A stretch of 14,272 nucleotides of DNA from an uncultured Collinsella sp. GTDB lineage: Bacteria; Actinomycetota; Coriobacteriia; Coriobacteriales; Coriobacteriaceae. Both the position numbers and the translations under genes were made by a program. Within the stretch, counting starts at the first letter, position 1, and each line of letters starts with the position of its first letter. The stretch lies in contig URBS01000047.1 of the NCBI GenBank assembly GCA_900546085.1, positions 1 through 14,272 of the forward strand, in the 5' to 3' direction. The notes under the pieces are model-generated. The model made no database searches. It was not told where the DNA came from and was given only the letters and a program-made list of their open reading frames with translations. Of the stretch, positions 1-4,900 are shown in pieces.

Positions 1-36
1 TAGTGACTGGAGTTCAGACGTGTGCTCTTCCGATCT
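1..36 (+). other. Illumina TruSeq adapter/primer sequence (artefact)
   Basis: Bases 3-36 match from memory the Illumina TruSeq multiplexing/read-2 primer, running from GTGACTGGAGTTC to the diagnostic GCTCTTCCGATCT end. This is synthetic DNA left untrimmed at a contig edge, not genome sequence. Biological sequence begins at about base 37, so any gene crossing the junction is truncated artificially. Confidence 0.96.
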
Positions 37-38
37 CA

Positions 39-107
39 GACCGCGAAGCCCTGTGGGACGTCAATTCCACTCTTCACAAGTCCTACACAACATATCGCTT
101 TCTATAG
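39..107 (+). CDS. Possible 3' end of a truncated gene, unknown product
   Basis: Right after the adapter an open frame reads gac-cgc-gaa-gcc-ctg-tgg and continues for 22 codons to a TAG at 105-107 (tail ...STLHKSYTTYRFL). Its early codons show the C/G-ending third positions typical of the genes in this window, and base composition turns AT-rich just after the stop, as expected at a gene end. It would converge on rplT. A second open frame in the same stretch (38-193, ending ...QEYIEIGHL) has poorer codon usage. No family is recognised, and the piece is too short to be sure it is coding. Confidence 0.25.
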   Translation, partial: DREALWDVNSTLHKSYTTYRFL

Positions 108-122
108 CTAATAGAAAGACTG

Positions 123-139
123 GTGCGGATCTTCCGCAC
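123..139. other. Perfect 7-bp hairpin after the truncated ORF
   Basis: GTGCGGA, a TCT loop, then TCCGCAC forms a perfect stem-loop 16 nt after the TAG of the partial plus-strand frame. No T-tract follows on either strand, so it is not a convincing intrinsic terminator. It may be a 3'-end structure of the truncated gene. Confidence 0.35.
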
Positions 140-238
140 GTATCAGATGATGACCCTTTGGTTCAGGAATATATAGAAATCGGTCACCTGTAAGTGTCTA
201 TCTACCCGCGCTTTTAGCAATGTAAACCGCGCTTCAGA

Positions 239-276
239 TAAAAAGAGGGAGCGCCGCGCACAACGCGACACTCCCC
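239..276 (-). terminator. Intrinsic terminator of the infC-rpmI-rplT operon
   Basis: On the minus strand, GGGAGTGTCGCG and CGCGGCGCTCCC form a 12-bp stem (two G-U pairs) around a TTGTG loop, followed by TCTTTTTATC. It lies 21 nt past the rplT stop codon and closes the ribosomal protein operon. Confidence 0.92.
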
Positions 277-296
277 TAGCGATTCAAGAGAATCTA

Positions 297-656
297 TTAG
301 GCCTCGAGAGCCTTCTTGGCGATGGTGGCCAGCTCGTTGAAGGACTCGATGTCCTCGTAAGCCATCTGAGCCAGGACCTTGCGGTCGAGCTCGATGCCGG
401 CAACCTTCAGGCCGTGCATGAACTGAGAGTAAGAAATATCGTTCAGGCGAGCAGCAGCGTTGATACGAGTGATCCAGAGAGAACGGATCTCGCGCTTCTT
501 GTTGCGGCGATCACGATACTGATACTGCAGGGAGTGCTGGACCTGCTCTTTAGCATGCTTGTAAGTACGCGAAGCGGCACCGTAGTAACCCTTCGCACGG
601 TGCATAACGGTACGGCGCTTCTTCTTGGCGGCAACAGCGCGCTTAATACGTGCCAT
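297..656 (-). CDS. rplT: 50S ribosomal protein L20
   Basis: L20 is a primary 23S rRNA-binding protein needed early in 50S assembly. It also represses its own operon in E. coli and Bacillus by binding mRNA. The 119-residue product has the usual length. It shows the very basic N-terminus (MARIKRAVAAKKKRR), the conserved AKGYYGAASRTYKHAKEQV segment, the YRDRRNKKREIRSLWI core and the C-terminal globular region ending in the usual alanine-rich tail. An AGGAG motif sits about 11 nt before the ATG. It is the last gene of infC-rpmI-rplT, 46 nt after rpmI, and is followed by a strong terminator. Identification is secure. Confidence 0.98.
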   Translation of the reverse strand: MARIKRAVAAKKKRRTVMHRAKGYYGAASRTYKHAKEQVQHSLQYQYRDRRNKKREIRSLWITRINAAARLNDISYSQFMHGLKVAGIELDRKVLAQMAYEDIESFNELATIAKKALEA

Positions 657-702
657 GTTCTATCAACTCCTAGACGGTAAAACGAAAAACGGGAACGCGA
701 AC

Positions 703-894
703 TTAGGCGAGACGCGACTTGATGACCTTGCGGTCGGCAGCGGCGATCTCGGTCTCCTGACGGAAGCCACGCTTACGCTTGGTGGACTTCTTGCTCAGGA
801 TGTGGCTCTTGAAAGCCTTGGCGCGCATAAGCTTGCCGGTACCAGTCTTGCGGAAACGCTTCTTGGTGCCGCTGTGGGACTTCATCTTAGGCAT
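703..894 (-). CDS. rpmI: 50S ribosomal protein L35
   Basis: A 63-residue, strongly basic protein with the L35 signature: N-terminal MPKMKSHSGTKKRF, then TGTGKLMRAKAFKSH and KSTKRKRGFR. L35 is a small structural protein of the large subunit. Length and start are canonical, with AAGGAG six nt upstream of the ATG. It lies 32 nt after infC and 46 nt before rplT in the conserved operon order, where its translation is expected to respond to L20 feedback. Confidence 0.98.
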   Translation of the reverse strand: MPKMKSHSGTKKRFRKTGTGKLMRAKAFKSHILSKKSTKRKRGFRQETEIAAADRKVIKSRLA

Positions 895-926
895 GAAATA
901 CTCCTTAATCGGTTACAGAACACTAG

Positions 927-1481
927 TTACTTGCTATCGCTTGCCGCTTTATCCTCATCGAAGGCGCCCTTAATCGGGGCGAGCAGCATAAGCATGTTAC
1001 GGCCTTCCATCTTAGGCTTGGACTCGACCGTAGCGTAAGACTTGAGATCCTCGGCGAGACGCTCGAGAACGTTAAGGCCCTGCTCCGGGTGAGCCATCTC
1101 ACGGCCGCGGAACATGATGGTGATCTTAACGCGTGCGCCCTTCTTGAGGAAACGCAAAACGTGGCCCTTCTTGGTCTCGTAGTCGCCAACGTCGATCTTG
1201 GGTCGGAACTTCATTTCCTTGACCTCGACCTTGGACTGGTTCTTACGAGCAGCCTTGGCCTTCATGGCCTGCTGGTACTTGAACTTACCGTAGTCCATGA
1301 CCTTGCAGACCGGCGGCTCCGCGTTGGGAGCGATCTCGACCAGGTCGAGACCCTGATCGTCGGCGACGCGCTGGGCATCGCGGATGGCGAACAGGCCGAG
1401 CTGAGAGCCATCGACGCCAATCAAACGACACGAAGATGCAGTGATCTCGTCGTTGATGCGGGTGTCATCAGACTTAGCTAT
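927..1481 (-). CDS. infC: Translation initiation factor IF-3 (probable AUA start)
   Basis: IF-3 binds the 30S subunit, keeps it apart from 50S and checks start codon-anticodon pairing. The N-domain is visible (RINDEI, then DLVEIAPNAEPPVCKVMDYG). A basic linker (KAKAARKNQSKVEVKE) leads to the C-domain (MKFRPKIDVGDY, FRGREMAHPEQG, MLMLLAPIKG). The frame stays open to an ATG at 1496, but that codon has no Shine-Dalgarno sequence. A strong GGAGGT (1489-1494) lies 7 nt before an in-frame ATA at 1479-1481, which would give a 184-residue protein starting (M)AKSDDTRIND, the length seen in homologues. Non-AUG starts are well known for infC (AUU in E. coli) and are the basis of IF3 autoregulation. First gene of the operon. 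The function is certain; the start codon is inferred. Confidence 0.96.
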   Translation of the reverse strand: MAKSDDTRINDEITASSCRLIGVDGSQLGLFAIRDAQRVADDQGLDLVEIAPNAEPPVCKVMDYGKFKYQQAMKAKAARKNQSKVEVKEMKFRPKIDVGDYETKKGHVLRFLKKGARVKITIMFRGREMAHPEQGLNVLERLAEDLKSYATVESKPKMEGRNMLMLLAPIKGAFDEDKAASDSK

Positions 1482-1494
1482 TTTCCCTACCTCC
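1479..1494 (-). promoter_or_regulatory. infC ribosome-binding site with rare ATA start
   Basis: GGAGGT, a 7-nt spacer (AGGGAAA), then ATA. The alternative ATG at 1494-1496 overlaps the SD itself and is preceded by a T-tract with no SD. IF3 rejects AUA/AUU starts, so this arrangement would allow IF3 to limit its own synthesis. Confidence 0.7.
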
Positions 1495-1657
1495 ATTCAT
1501 AAAAAAATAACCCGGCGCTTCTCAGCAACCAGGTCGTACACATAGACTTCCTCGATTTGAGGAAGGGAATCTAAGTTGTATGACCAGTCAGCTGCTCATT
1601 GGCGCCAAAAGGTGGGAACCCTCAGGTTCCTCTTCAGGGCATTGCGGGAACAACGCC
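1482..1657 (-). promoter_or_regulatory. Structured 5' leader of the infC operon
   Basis: About 175 nt lie between the predicted transcription start and the infC start codon. In RNA order the leader holds a perfect hairpin GGAACC-TGAG-GGTTCC (1615-1630), a perfect 7-bp hairpin CTTCCTC-AAATC-GAGGAAG (1547-1565) and an intrinsic terminator (1501-1533). Arms GGTCATAC (1578-1585) and GTACGACC (1532-1539) can pair with one mismatch around the middle hairpin. They overlap the outer base of the terminator stem, making them a candidate but weak antiterminator. Bacillus infC operons carry an L20-controlled leader of this general type; homology to it is not shown here. Confidence 0.6.
1501..1533 (-). 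terminator. Leader terminator/attenuator before infC
   Basis: On the minus strand CCTGGT-T-GCT, a GAGA loop and AGC-GCCGGG form a stem with one bulged U, followed by TTATTTTTTT. The T-run ends 6 nt before the infC Shine-Dalgarno sequence. A terminator placed inside the leader, not after a gene, points to transcription attenuation of the operon. Confidence 0.7.
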
Positions 1658-1663
1658 TTGCGA

Positions 1664-1672
1664 ATAATAACA
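1664..1672 (-). promoter_or_regulatory. Predicted promoter of the infC operon (extended -10)
   Basis: TG-T-TATTAT on the minus strand is a good extended -10 element (5 of 6 bases of TATAAT plus the TGn). The hexamer 17 bp upstream (ATGTGA) is a weak -35, as is common with extended -10 promoters. Expected start is near 1657. Confidence 0.55.
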
Positions 1673-1702
1673 CGTACAGCGCGTTATCACATTACGTACA
1701 CG

Positions 1703-1724
1703 AAAAAGGGGCCTTGACCCCCTT
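1703..1724 (-). terminator. Intrinsic terminator (copy A)
   Basis: Minus strand AAGGGG-GTCAAGG-CCCCTT followed by TTT. It sits between the tRNA-Leu region and the infC promoter and should insulate the two units. Confidence 0.7.
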
Positions 1725-1743
1725 GAACACTCGCTTGTATGTA

Positions 1744-1766
1744 TGGTGCCCGAGGCGAGACTCGAA
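1744..1766 (-). pseudogene. tRNA-Leu 3' fragment (non-functional)
   Basis: Reads TTCGAGTCTCGCCTCGGGCACCA on its 3' portion, identical to the T-loop, T-stem 3' arm, acceptor 3' arm, discriminator A and CCA of the intact tRNA-Leu at 1928-2014. The sequence before it (GGCCC) cannot pair as the T-stem 5' arm, and no D or anticodon arm precedes it. It is a remnant of either a second tandem tRNA gene or a recombinase attachment site. Confidence 0.75.
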
Positions 1767-1881
1767 GGGCCTTCGCTTCGCGAAGCCCCGGGCTTCGGGC
1801 GCGTGGCGCCCTCGCCACGCTCCGCTACAAACAGGCCACAAGCCTGTTTGCTTAACGCTTCGCGCGCTCACGCGAGTTCGG
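1767..1881. repeat. Palindrome-rich spacer between the tRNA-Leu repeats
   Basis: The 115-bp spacer holds three perfect hairpins with short loops. They are CGAAGCC-CCG-GGCTTCG (1781-1797), GCGTGGCG-CCCT-CGCCACGC (1801-1820) and a 9-bp stem CAAACAGGC-CACAA-GCCTGTTTG (1828-1850). There is also a 12-bp palindrome GCTTCGCGAAGC (1775-1786). No tRNA or ORF with a ribosome-binding site is seen. Confidence 0.75.
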
Positions 1882-1950
1882 CACGAAAAAGGGGGCCGCA
1901 ACCCCCTTGAACGCTCGCTTGCATGAATGGTGCCCGAGGCGAGACTCGAA
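1882..1950 (-). repeat. Copy B of duplicated tRNA-Leu 3' end plus terminator
   Basis: This 69-bp segment covers the 3' end of the intact tRNA-Leu gene, its downstream spacer and its terminator. It is the direct-repeat partner of 1699-1766, offset by about 184 bp. Confidence 0.85.
1886..1908 (-). terminator. Intrinsic terminator of tRNA-Leu
   Basis: Minus strand AAGGGGG-TTGCGG-CCCCCTT plus TTT, located 20 nt after the tRNA CCA end. Confidence 0.85.
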
Positions 1951-2014
1951 CTCGCACGTTGTTGCCAACGGTGGATTTTGAGTCCACTGCGTCTGCCAAT
2001 TCCGCCACTCGGGC
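1928..2014 (-). tRNA. tRNA-Leu (anticodon CAA)
   Basis: An 87-nt class II tRNA with encoded CCA. Acceptor stem GCCCGAG/CTCGGGC, discriminator A73, D-arm with GCGGAATTGGCAGACGC, anticodon stem GTGGA/TCCAC with loop CTCAAAA (anticodon CAA, reading UUG). The long variable arm CGTTG-GCAA-CAACG and T-arm GCGAG-TTCGAGT-CTCGC are both perfect. The large variable arm and A73 are the identity features of leucine tRNAs. Confidence 0.97.
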
Positions 2015-2030
2015 ACACGATGCGTGAGTT

Positions 2031-2036
2031 AGTTTA
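2031..2036 (-). promoter_or_regulatory. Possible tRNA-Leu promoter -10
   Basis: TG-A-TAAACT on the minus strand ends 16 nt before the mature tRNA 5' end and resembles an extended -10. No clear -35 is seen. Readthrough from the upstream transglutaminase gene is an alternative, since no terminator is visible after that gene. Confidence 0.3.
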
Positions 2037-2053
2037 TCACAGCTTTCTACCGA

Positions 2054-3487
2054 TTAGTCCGAAAATGGAACTTCGAGCATTTCGATGAGTTCGACCGTGC
2101 GGAGCATCTCGCGCCGACGGCATCCGCGACCGTCAACCGAAGCCTCACCCATCTGGTTATCGTAAGGGTCCTCGCGCATGCCGTCGAAAGAGGGCTCAAA
2201 CTCTGCCTGGAATCGATTGTTGGCCACCATACGCCACGGGTCGAGATTGCCAAAGTAGTGACGGCGGCGCCACTCCTCCCCCATCCTGCGAGCAGAAGAT
2301 CCAAATGACACGTCGGCGTTGAGCCAACCGGTCTGCGGCGTATAGAACTCTGCCCAGTCGTGCGACCCCACCGAATCGGGCGCAACATACAGGCCGCTCT
2401 GCCAACGGGCAGGCACGCCCGCGATACGGCACATGGTGATAAACGTGAGCGCCATAACGCCGCAATCGCCGCGGAGCGAATGCGCGCAGTCATCGGCAAT
2501 AGATCCCAAAAGCAAGTACGGCGGCTGATAGCGATAGTCGATATACTGCGTCAGGTAATCATAGATAGCACGGGCGCGATCGAGCGGATCCTCGAGCCCG
2601 TCAATGACACGGGCCGTCAGCTGCTGCAGATACGGCGTGAATGCAATGTGCGGACGGTCCTCGGAAATATCCTCGGGCAGAGGCGCATCCATAAGCGGGT
2701 GAACCGGAAGTGTGCCACCGTAGACATCACAATAAGCAGCATCGATGTGATAACGATAGGTCACCGAAAATAAGTGCTCGCTCGAGGAAGACCACGAGAC
2801 GGTACGCGCCGAAGCATTCGCGGGAGCAACAGCACCCTCCGGCGTCATGTCGAGAATCTCGACCCGAGACTGCTGACGGCAGGCAGCCGCGACGGGAAGC
2901 CAAGCGCAAACGGCCTCCCCTTCCAGAGCGCCGGGGACAGACACGGACGCTTTAAGCGTAATGACGCGAGCCAATCCGTTTTGCGACTCCATCTCCTTGA
3001 GCATCTCGTTGCGCAGTGCTATTCCGTCCGCAGAATCGGGCCGCATGCCGGGAACCTCTTTGGGATATACGCGAAGCGAATCGAGGAAGTTGTCGAGAAC
3101 GAACAGCTCACCATCGATAAAGCGCCAGTCAATACGCTTACGATTAATCAGGTCATCAAACTGCTCTTCGGTAAACTCTGGCCACTCCTCGCGAATCATC
3201 GCAATAGCCTGATCGCGAGACACCGAAAAATGAAGCGGCGTCTCGAGCATGCGATACCGCTCGGCACGAACACAAGCAGCCAGCGAAGGCTCGGGGTTCT
3301 GCTCCAAAAGGCGATCGCAGGCAGCAACAGCCTGCGTCAAATACCCGGCATCCTTAAGACGAAGAATCTCGGGCGGCAGTCCAACATCGAGATGACGAAA
3401 GTCATCACAGCAAACATCAACAGAGCAACCAACAGGACCCTCGTCAATAACCTTCCCATCCGAAGGCAGTGCATTAATAACAGCCAT
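2054..3487 (-). CDS. Transglutaminase-like domain protein
   Basis: A 477-residue protein with a transglutaminase-core (papain-like) domain in its second half. The catalytic triad is visible as Cys342 (RGDCGVMALTFITMCRIAGV), His376 (GSHDWAEFYTPQTGW) and Asp392 (LNADVSF). A typical helical lead-in (DRARAIYDYLTQYIDYRY) precedes it. The N-terminal ~180 residues include WPEFTEEQFDDLINRKRIDWRF, broken here only by family drift, a region I have seen before bacterial cytosolic transglutaminase domains. No signal peptide or membrane segment is visible. The frame opens at a GTG (3505), but the ATG at 3487 has GGAG 7 nt upstream and is preferred. Bacterial members are usually proteases or of unknown substrate; cross-linking activity should not be assumed. 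Monocistronic, with its own promoter. Confidence 0.85.
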   Translation of the reverse strand: MAVINALPSDGKVIDEGPVGCSVDVCCDDFRHLDVGLPPEILRLKDAGYLTQAVAACDRLLEQNPEPSLAACVRAERYRMLETPLHFSVSRDQAIAMIREEWPEFTEEQFDDLINRKRIDWRFIDGELFVLDNFLDSLRVYPKEVPGMRPDSADGIALRNEMLKEMESQNGLARVITLKASVSVPGALEGEAVCAWLPVAAACRQQSRVEILDMTPEGAVAPANASARTVSWSSSSEHLFSVTYRYHIDAAYCDVYGGTLPVHPLMDAPLPEDISEDRPHIAFTPYLQQLTARVIDGLEDPLDRARAIYDYLTQYIDYRYQPPYLLLGSIADDCAHSLRGDCGVMALTFITMCRIAGVPARWQSGLYVAPDSVGSHDWAEFYTPQTGWLNADVSFGSSARRMGEEWRRRHYFGNLDPWRMVANNRFQAEFEPSFDGMREDPYDNQMGEASVDGRGCRRREMLRTVELIEMLEVPFSD

Positions 3488-3522
3488 ACCAAAACTCCAA
3501 GTCACTAGAACGCTTGAAACCC

Positions 3523-3551
3523 ATTGTAGCGAGATAAAAAGAAAGCCCCAA
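3523..3551 (-). promoter_or_regulatory. Predicted promoter of the transglutaminase gene
   Basis: -10 TACAAT (3523-3528, 5 of 6) and -35 TTGGGG (3546-3551, TTG conserved) with 17-bp spacing, 36 nt before the ATG. The -35 lies inside the 3' arm of the preceding terminator. Confidence 0.45.
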
Positions 3552-3561
3552 CAAGGGAGCC
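3536..3561 (-). terminator. Probable terminator of the fba transcript
   Basis: Minus strand GGCTCC-CTTGTT-GGGGCT (6 bp, two G-U pairs) followed by TTCTTTTTATC. The stem is modest, but the T-tract is good and it lies between fba and the next gene. It is about 280 nt from the fba stop, leaving a long 3' UTR. Confidence 0.5.
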
Positions 3562-3592
3562 ATCAACACCGCTGAACGGTAGTCAAATAAAT

Positions 3593-3679
3593 AATTCAGC
3601 CTCGTAACCCTGCGGCGTTAAACGAAGGAAGCCCCGTCCCCCGGAACTGCTTCCTTGGCGCGACTTCTGGCAAAGCCAG
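3593..3679. repeat. Intergenic repeat unit 1 (~97-bp period)
   Basis: Starts AATTCAGCCTCGTAACCCTG and ends with the small hairpin CTGGC-AAA-GCCAG. It aligns over its length to 3690-3778 with substitutions and 1-2 base indels. It has an internal GGAAGC...GCTTCC pairing. No coding sequence with a ribosome-binding site is present in 3488-3839. Confidence 0.8.
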
Positions 3680-3689
3680 TAGCCATCTT

Positions 3690-3778
3690 AATTCAGCCCA
3701 GTAACCCTGTAGCGAGTTAACGAAGGAGGCCCCGTTTCCCCGGAGCTGATTCCGTCGCGCGACTTCTGGCGAAGCCAG
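3690..3778. repeat. Intergenic repeat unit 2
   Basis: Starts AATTCAGCCCAGTAACCCTG, continues through AACGAAGGAGGCCCCG and CGCGACTTCTGGC, and ends in the hairpin CTGGC-GAA-GCCAG (3766-3778). It is an imperfect tandem copy of 3593-3679 with a 97-bp offset. Both hairpin arms are conserved between copies while the loop differs. Confidence 0.8.
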
Positions 3779-3818
3779 GTGAGCGCGAGGGAAACAGCGT
3801 AGGGGAAACGGGGCCTCC
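3725..3818. repeat. 94-bp inverted repeat with perfect 17-bp arms after fba
   Basis: Arms GGAGGCCCCGTTTCCCC (3725-3741) and GGGGAAACGGGGCCTCC (3802-3818) are exact reverse complements. Nested inside are TCGCGC/GCGCGA and the CTGGC-GAA-GCCAG hairpin. The element begins 21 nt after the fba stop codon. No T-tract follows on the minus strand, so it is not a standard terminator. It may stabilise the fba 3' end or be a small palindromic repeat element. Confidence 0.85.
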
Positions 3819-3839
3819 GGCGGGAAGTTAAACCGCTAC

Positions 3840-4706
3840 TTACGCCTTGTTGACGGAGCCAAACTCCTCCATGAGCTCCTTGGTGCGGGCAACGATATTG
3901 TCACGACCAGGCTTGAGGAGCTTGCGGGGGTCAAAGCCCTTGCCCTGCTGATCCTTGCCAGCCTCGATGTACTCGCGGACGCCCTTGGCGAAGACGAGCT
4001 GCAGGTCGGTGTTGACGTTGATCTTGGAGATGCCCAGGGAGATGGCCTTCTTGATCTGATCCTCGGGGATGCCGGTGCCACCGTGCAGAACGAGGGGCAG
4101 GTCACCGGTCTGGGCCTTAATCTCGCCCAGACGCTCGAAGGAAAGACCAGCCCAGTCGGCGGGGTACACGCCGTGGATGTTGCCGATGCCGCAGGCGAGG
4201 AAGTCGACACCCAGATCAGCGATCTGCTTGCACTCAGCAGGATCAGCGAGCTCGCCGCTGGAGGTCACGCCGTCCTCGGTGCCGCCGATGCCGCCGACCT
4301 CGGCCTCGATGGACATGCCCTTGGAGTGGGCAAGCTCAACGAGCTCCTTGGTGCGGTCGAGGTTAAGCTGGAAGGTCTCCTCGTGAGAGCCGTCATACAT
4401 GATGGACGTGAAGCCGGCCTCGATGCACTTGAAGCAGTCCTCGTAAGAACCGTGATCGAGGTGAAGGGCGACGGGAACGGTAACGCCCGTGGCCTCGACG
4501 GCAGCCTTGACCATGTCGGCGCAGACCTTGAAACCGCCCATCCACTTAGCGGCACCAGCGGTGCACTGAAGGATCAGCGGAGACTTGGCCTCCTCGGCGG
4601 CCTGGAGAATAGCCAGGGTCCACTCGAGGTTGTTGGTGTTGAAGGCACCAAGACCGTACTTGCCGGCCTCGGCCTTCTTGAGCATGTCTGCTGCGTTGAC
4701 GAGCAT
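3840..4706 (-). CDS. fba: Class II fructose-1,6-bisphosphate aldolase
   Basis: A zinc-dependent aldolase interconverting fructose-1,6-bisphosphate with dihydroxyacetone phosphate and glyceraldehyde-3-phosphate in glycolysis/gluconeogenesis. It is cytosolic and 288 residues long, the size of the short FbaA-type class II enzymes. Visible motifs: AFNTNNLEW (21-29), HLDHG with catalytic Asp84 and zinc ligand His85, EAEVGGIGG (134-142), IHGVY with His178, LHGGTG with His208, and the phosphate-binding NVNTD (230-234). The related tagatose-bisphosphate aldolases cannot be fully excluded by eye. The frame is open upstream to 4802, but AGGAGG 9 nt before the ATG at 4706 and family alignment fix the start. 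Monocistronic by appearance, with its own promoter. Confidence 0.95.
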   Translation of the reverse strand: MLVNAADMLKKAEAGKYGLGAFNTNNLEWTLAILQAAEEAKSPLILQCTAGAAKWMGGFKVCADMVKAAVEATGVTVPVALHLDHGSYEDCFKCIEAGFTSIMYDGSHEETFQLNLDRTKELVELAHSKGMSIEAEVGGIGGTEDGVTSSGELADPAECKQIADLGVDFLACGIGNIHGVYPADWAGLSFERLGEIKAQTGDLPLVLHGGTGIPEDQIKKAISLGISKINVNTDLQLVFAKGVREYIEAGKDQQGKGFDPRKLLKPGRDNIVARTKELMEEFGSVNKA

Positions 4707-4746
4707 AAAAGAAACCTCCTGTAAGGTTGCTCCGATAACGCCTGAG

Positions 4747-4755
4747 ATTTTACCA
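4747..4755 (-). promoter_or_regulatory. Predicted fba promoter (extended -10)
   Basis: Minus strand TG-G-TAAAAT (5 of 6 of TATAAT plus TGn), about 40 nt before the start codon. No recognisable -35. An AAACG-AA-CGTTT inverted repeat lies where the -35 region would be, and could be a regulator site. Confidence 0.5.
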
Positions 4756-4795
4756 CGGCGCACCCGAGCATAAACGTTCGTTTGTTCACGAATAT

Positions 4796-4870
4796 CGTCC
4801 AAACAGACTTTTTTGACCGTTTGCCCTACGAAATCGACCCGTTGGGGAAAAATAGCTTGACGTTTGGACG
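4796..4870. repeat. 9-bp inverted repeat upstream of fba
   Basis: CGTCCAAAC (4796-4804) and its exact complement GTTTGGACG (4862-4870) are separated by 57 bp in the 194-bp gap between the MBL gene and fba. The spacing of about six helical turns would suit a regulator binding two sites, but no family can be assigned. No clear terminator for the MBL gene is seen here. Confidence 0.5.
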
Positions 4871-4900
4871 CTTCTCGTGCTTCAAAAGCCGACTATTAAG

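Larger units (their letters stand above)
1699..1766 (-). repeat. Copy A of duplicated tRNA-Leu 3' end plus terminator
   Basis: This 68-bp segment is a close direct repeat of 1882-1950. It contains the last 23 nt of a tRNA-Leu (T-loop to CCA), the short spacer and an intrinsic terminator. Differences from copy B are a few substitutions and one base of length. Identity stops abruptly inside the T-loop/T-stem, at TTCGAG. Confidence 0.85.

Noticed and set aside
38..193. 52-codon open frame after the adapter as an alternative partial gene
   Set aside because: It stays open through the adapter by chance, and its codon usage is unlike the window's genes. The 39-107 frame is somewhat better, but neither is secure.
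1692..2018. 108-codon minus-strand frame over the tRNA-Leu region
   Set aside because: It reads through the tRNA gene (the familiar SGGIGRR-type false peptide), two terminators and the palindromic spacer.
3725..3818. Inverted repeat as a transposon (MITE) or terminator
   Set aside because: No target-site duplication is apparent at its ends and no T-tract follows, so it is reported only as an unexplained inverted repeat.
4707..4802. N-terminal extension of the aldolase to 4802
   Set aside because: Class II aldolases begin at the MLVNAADML equivalent. The extension covers the promoter and the strong SD.
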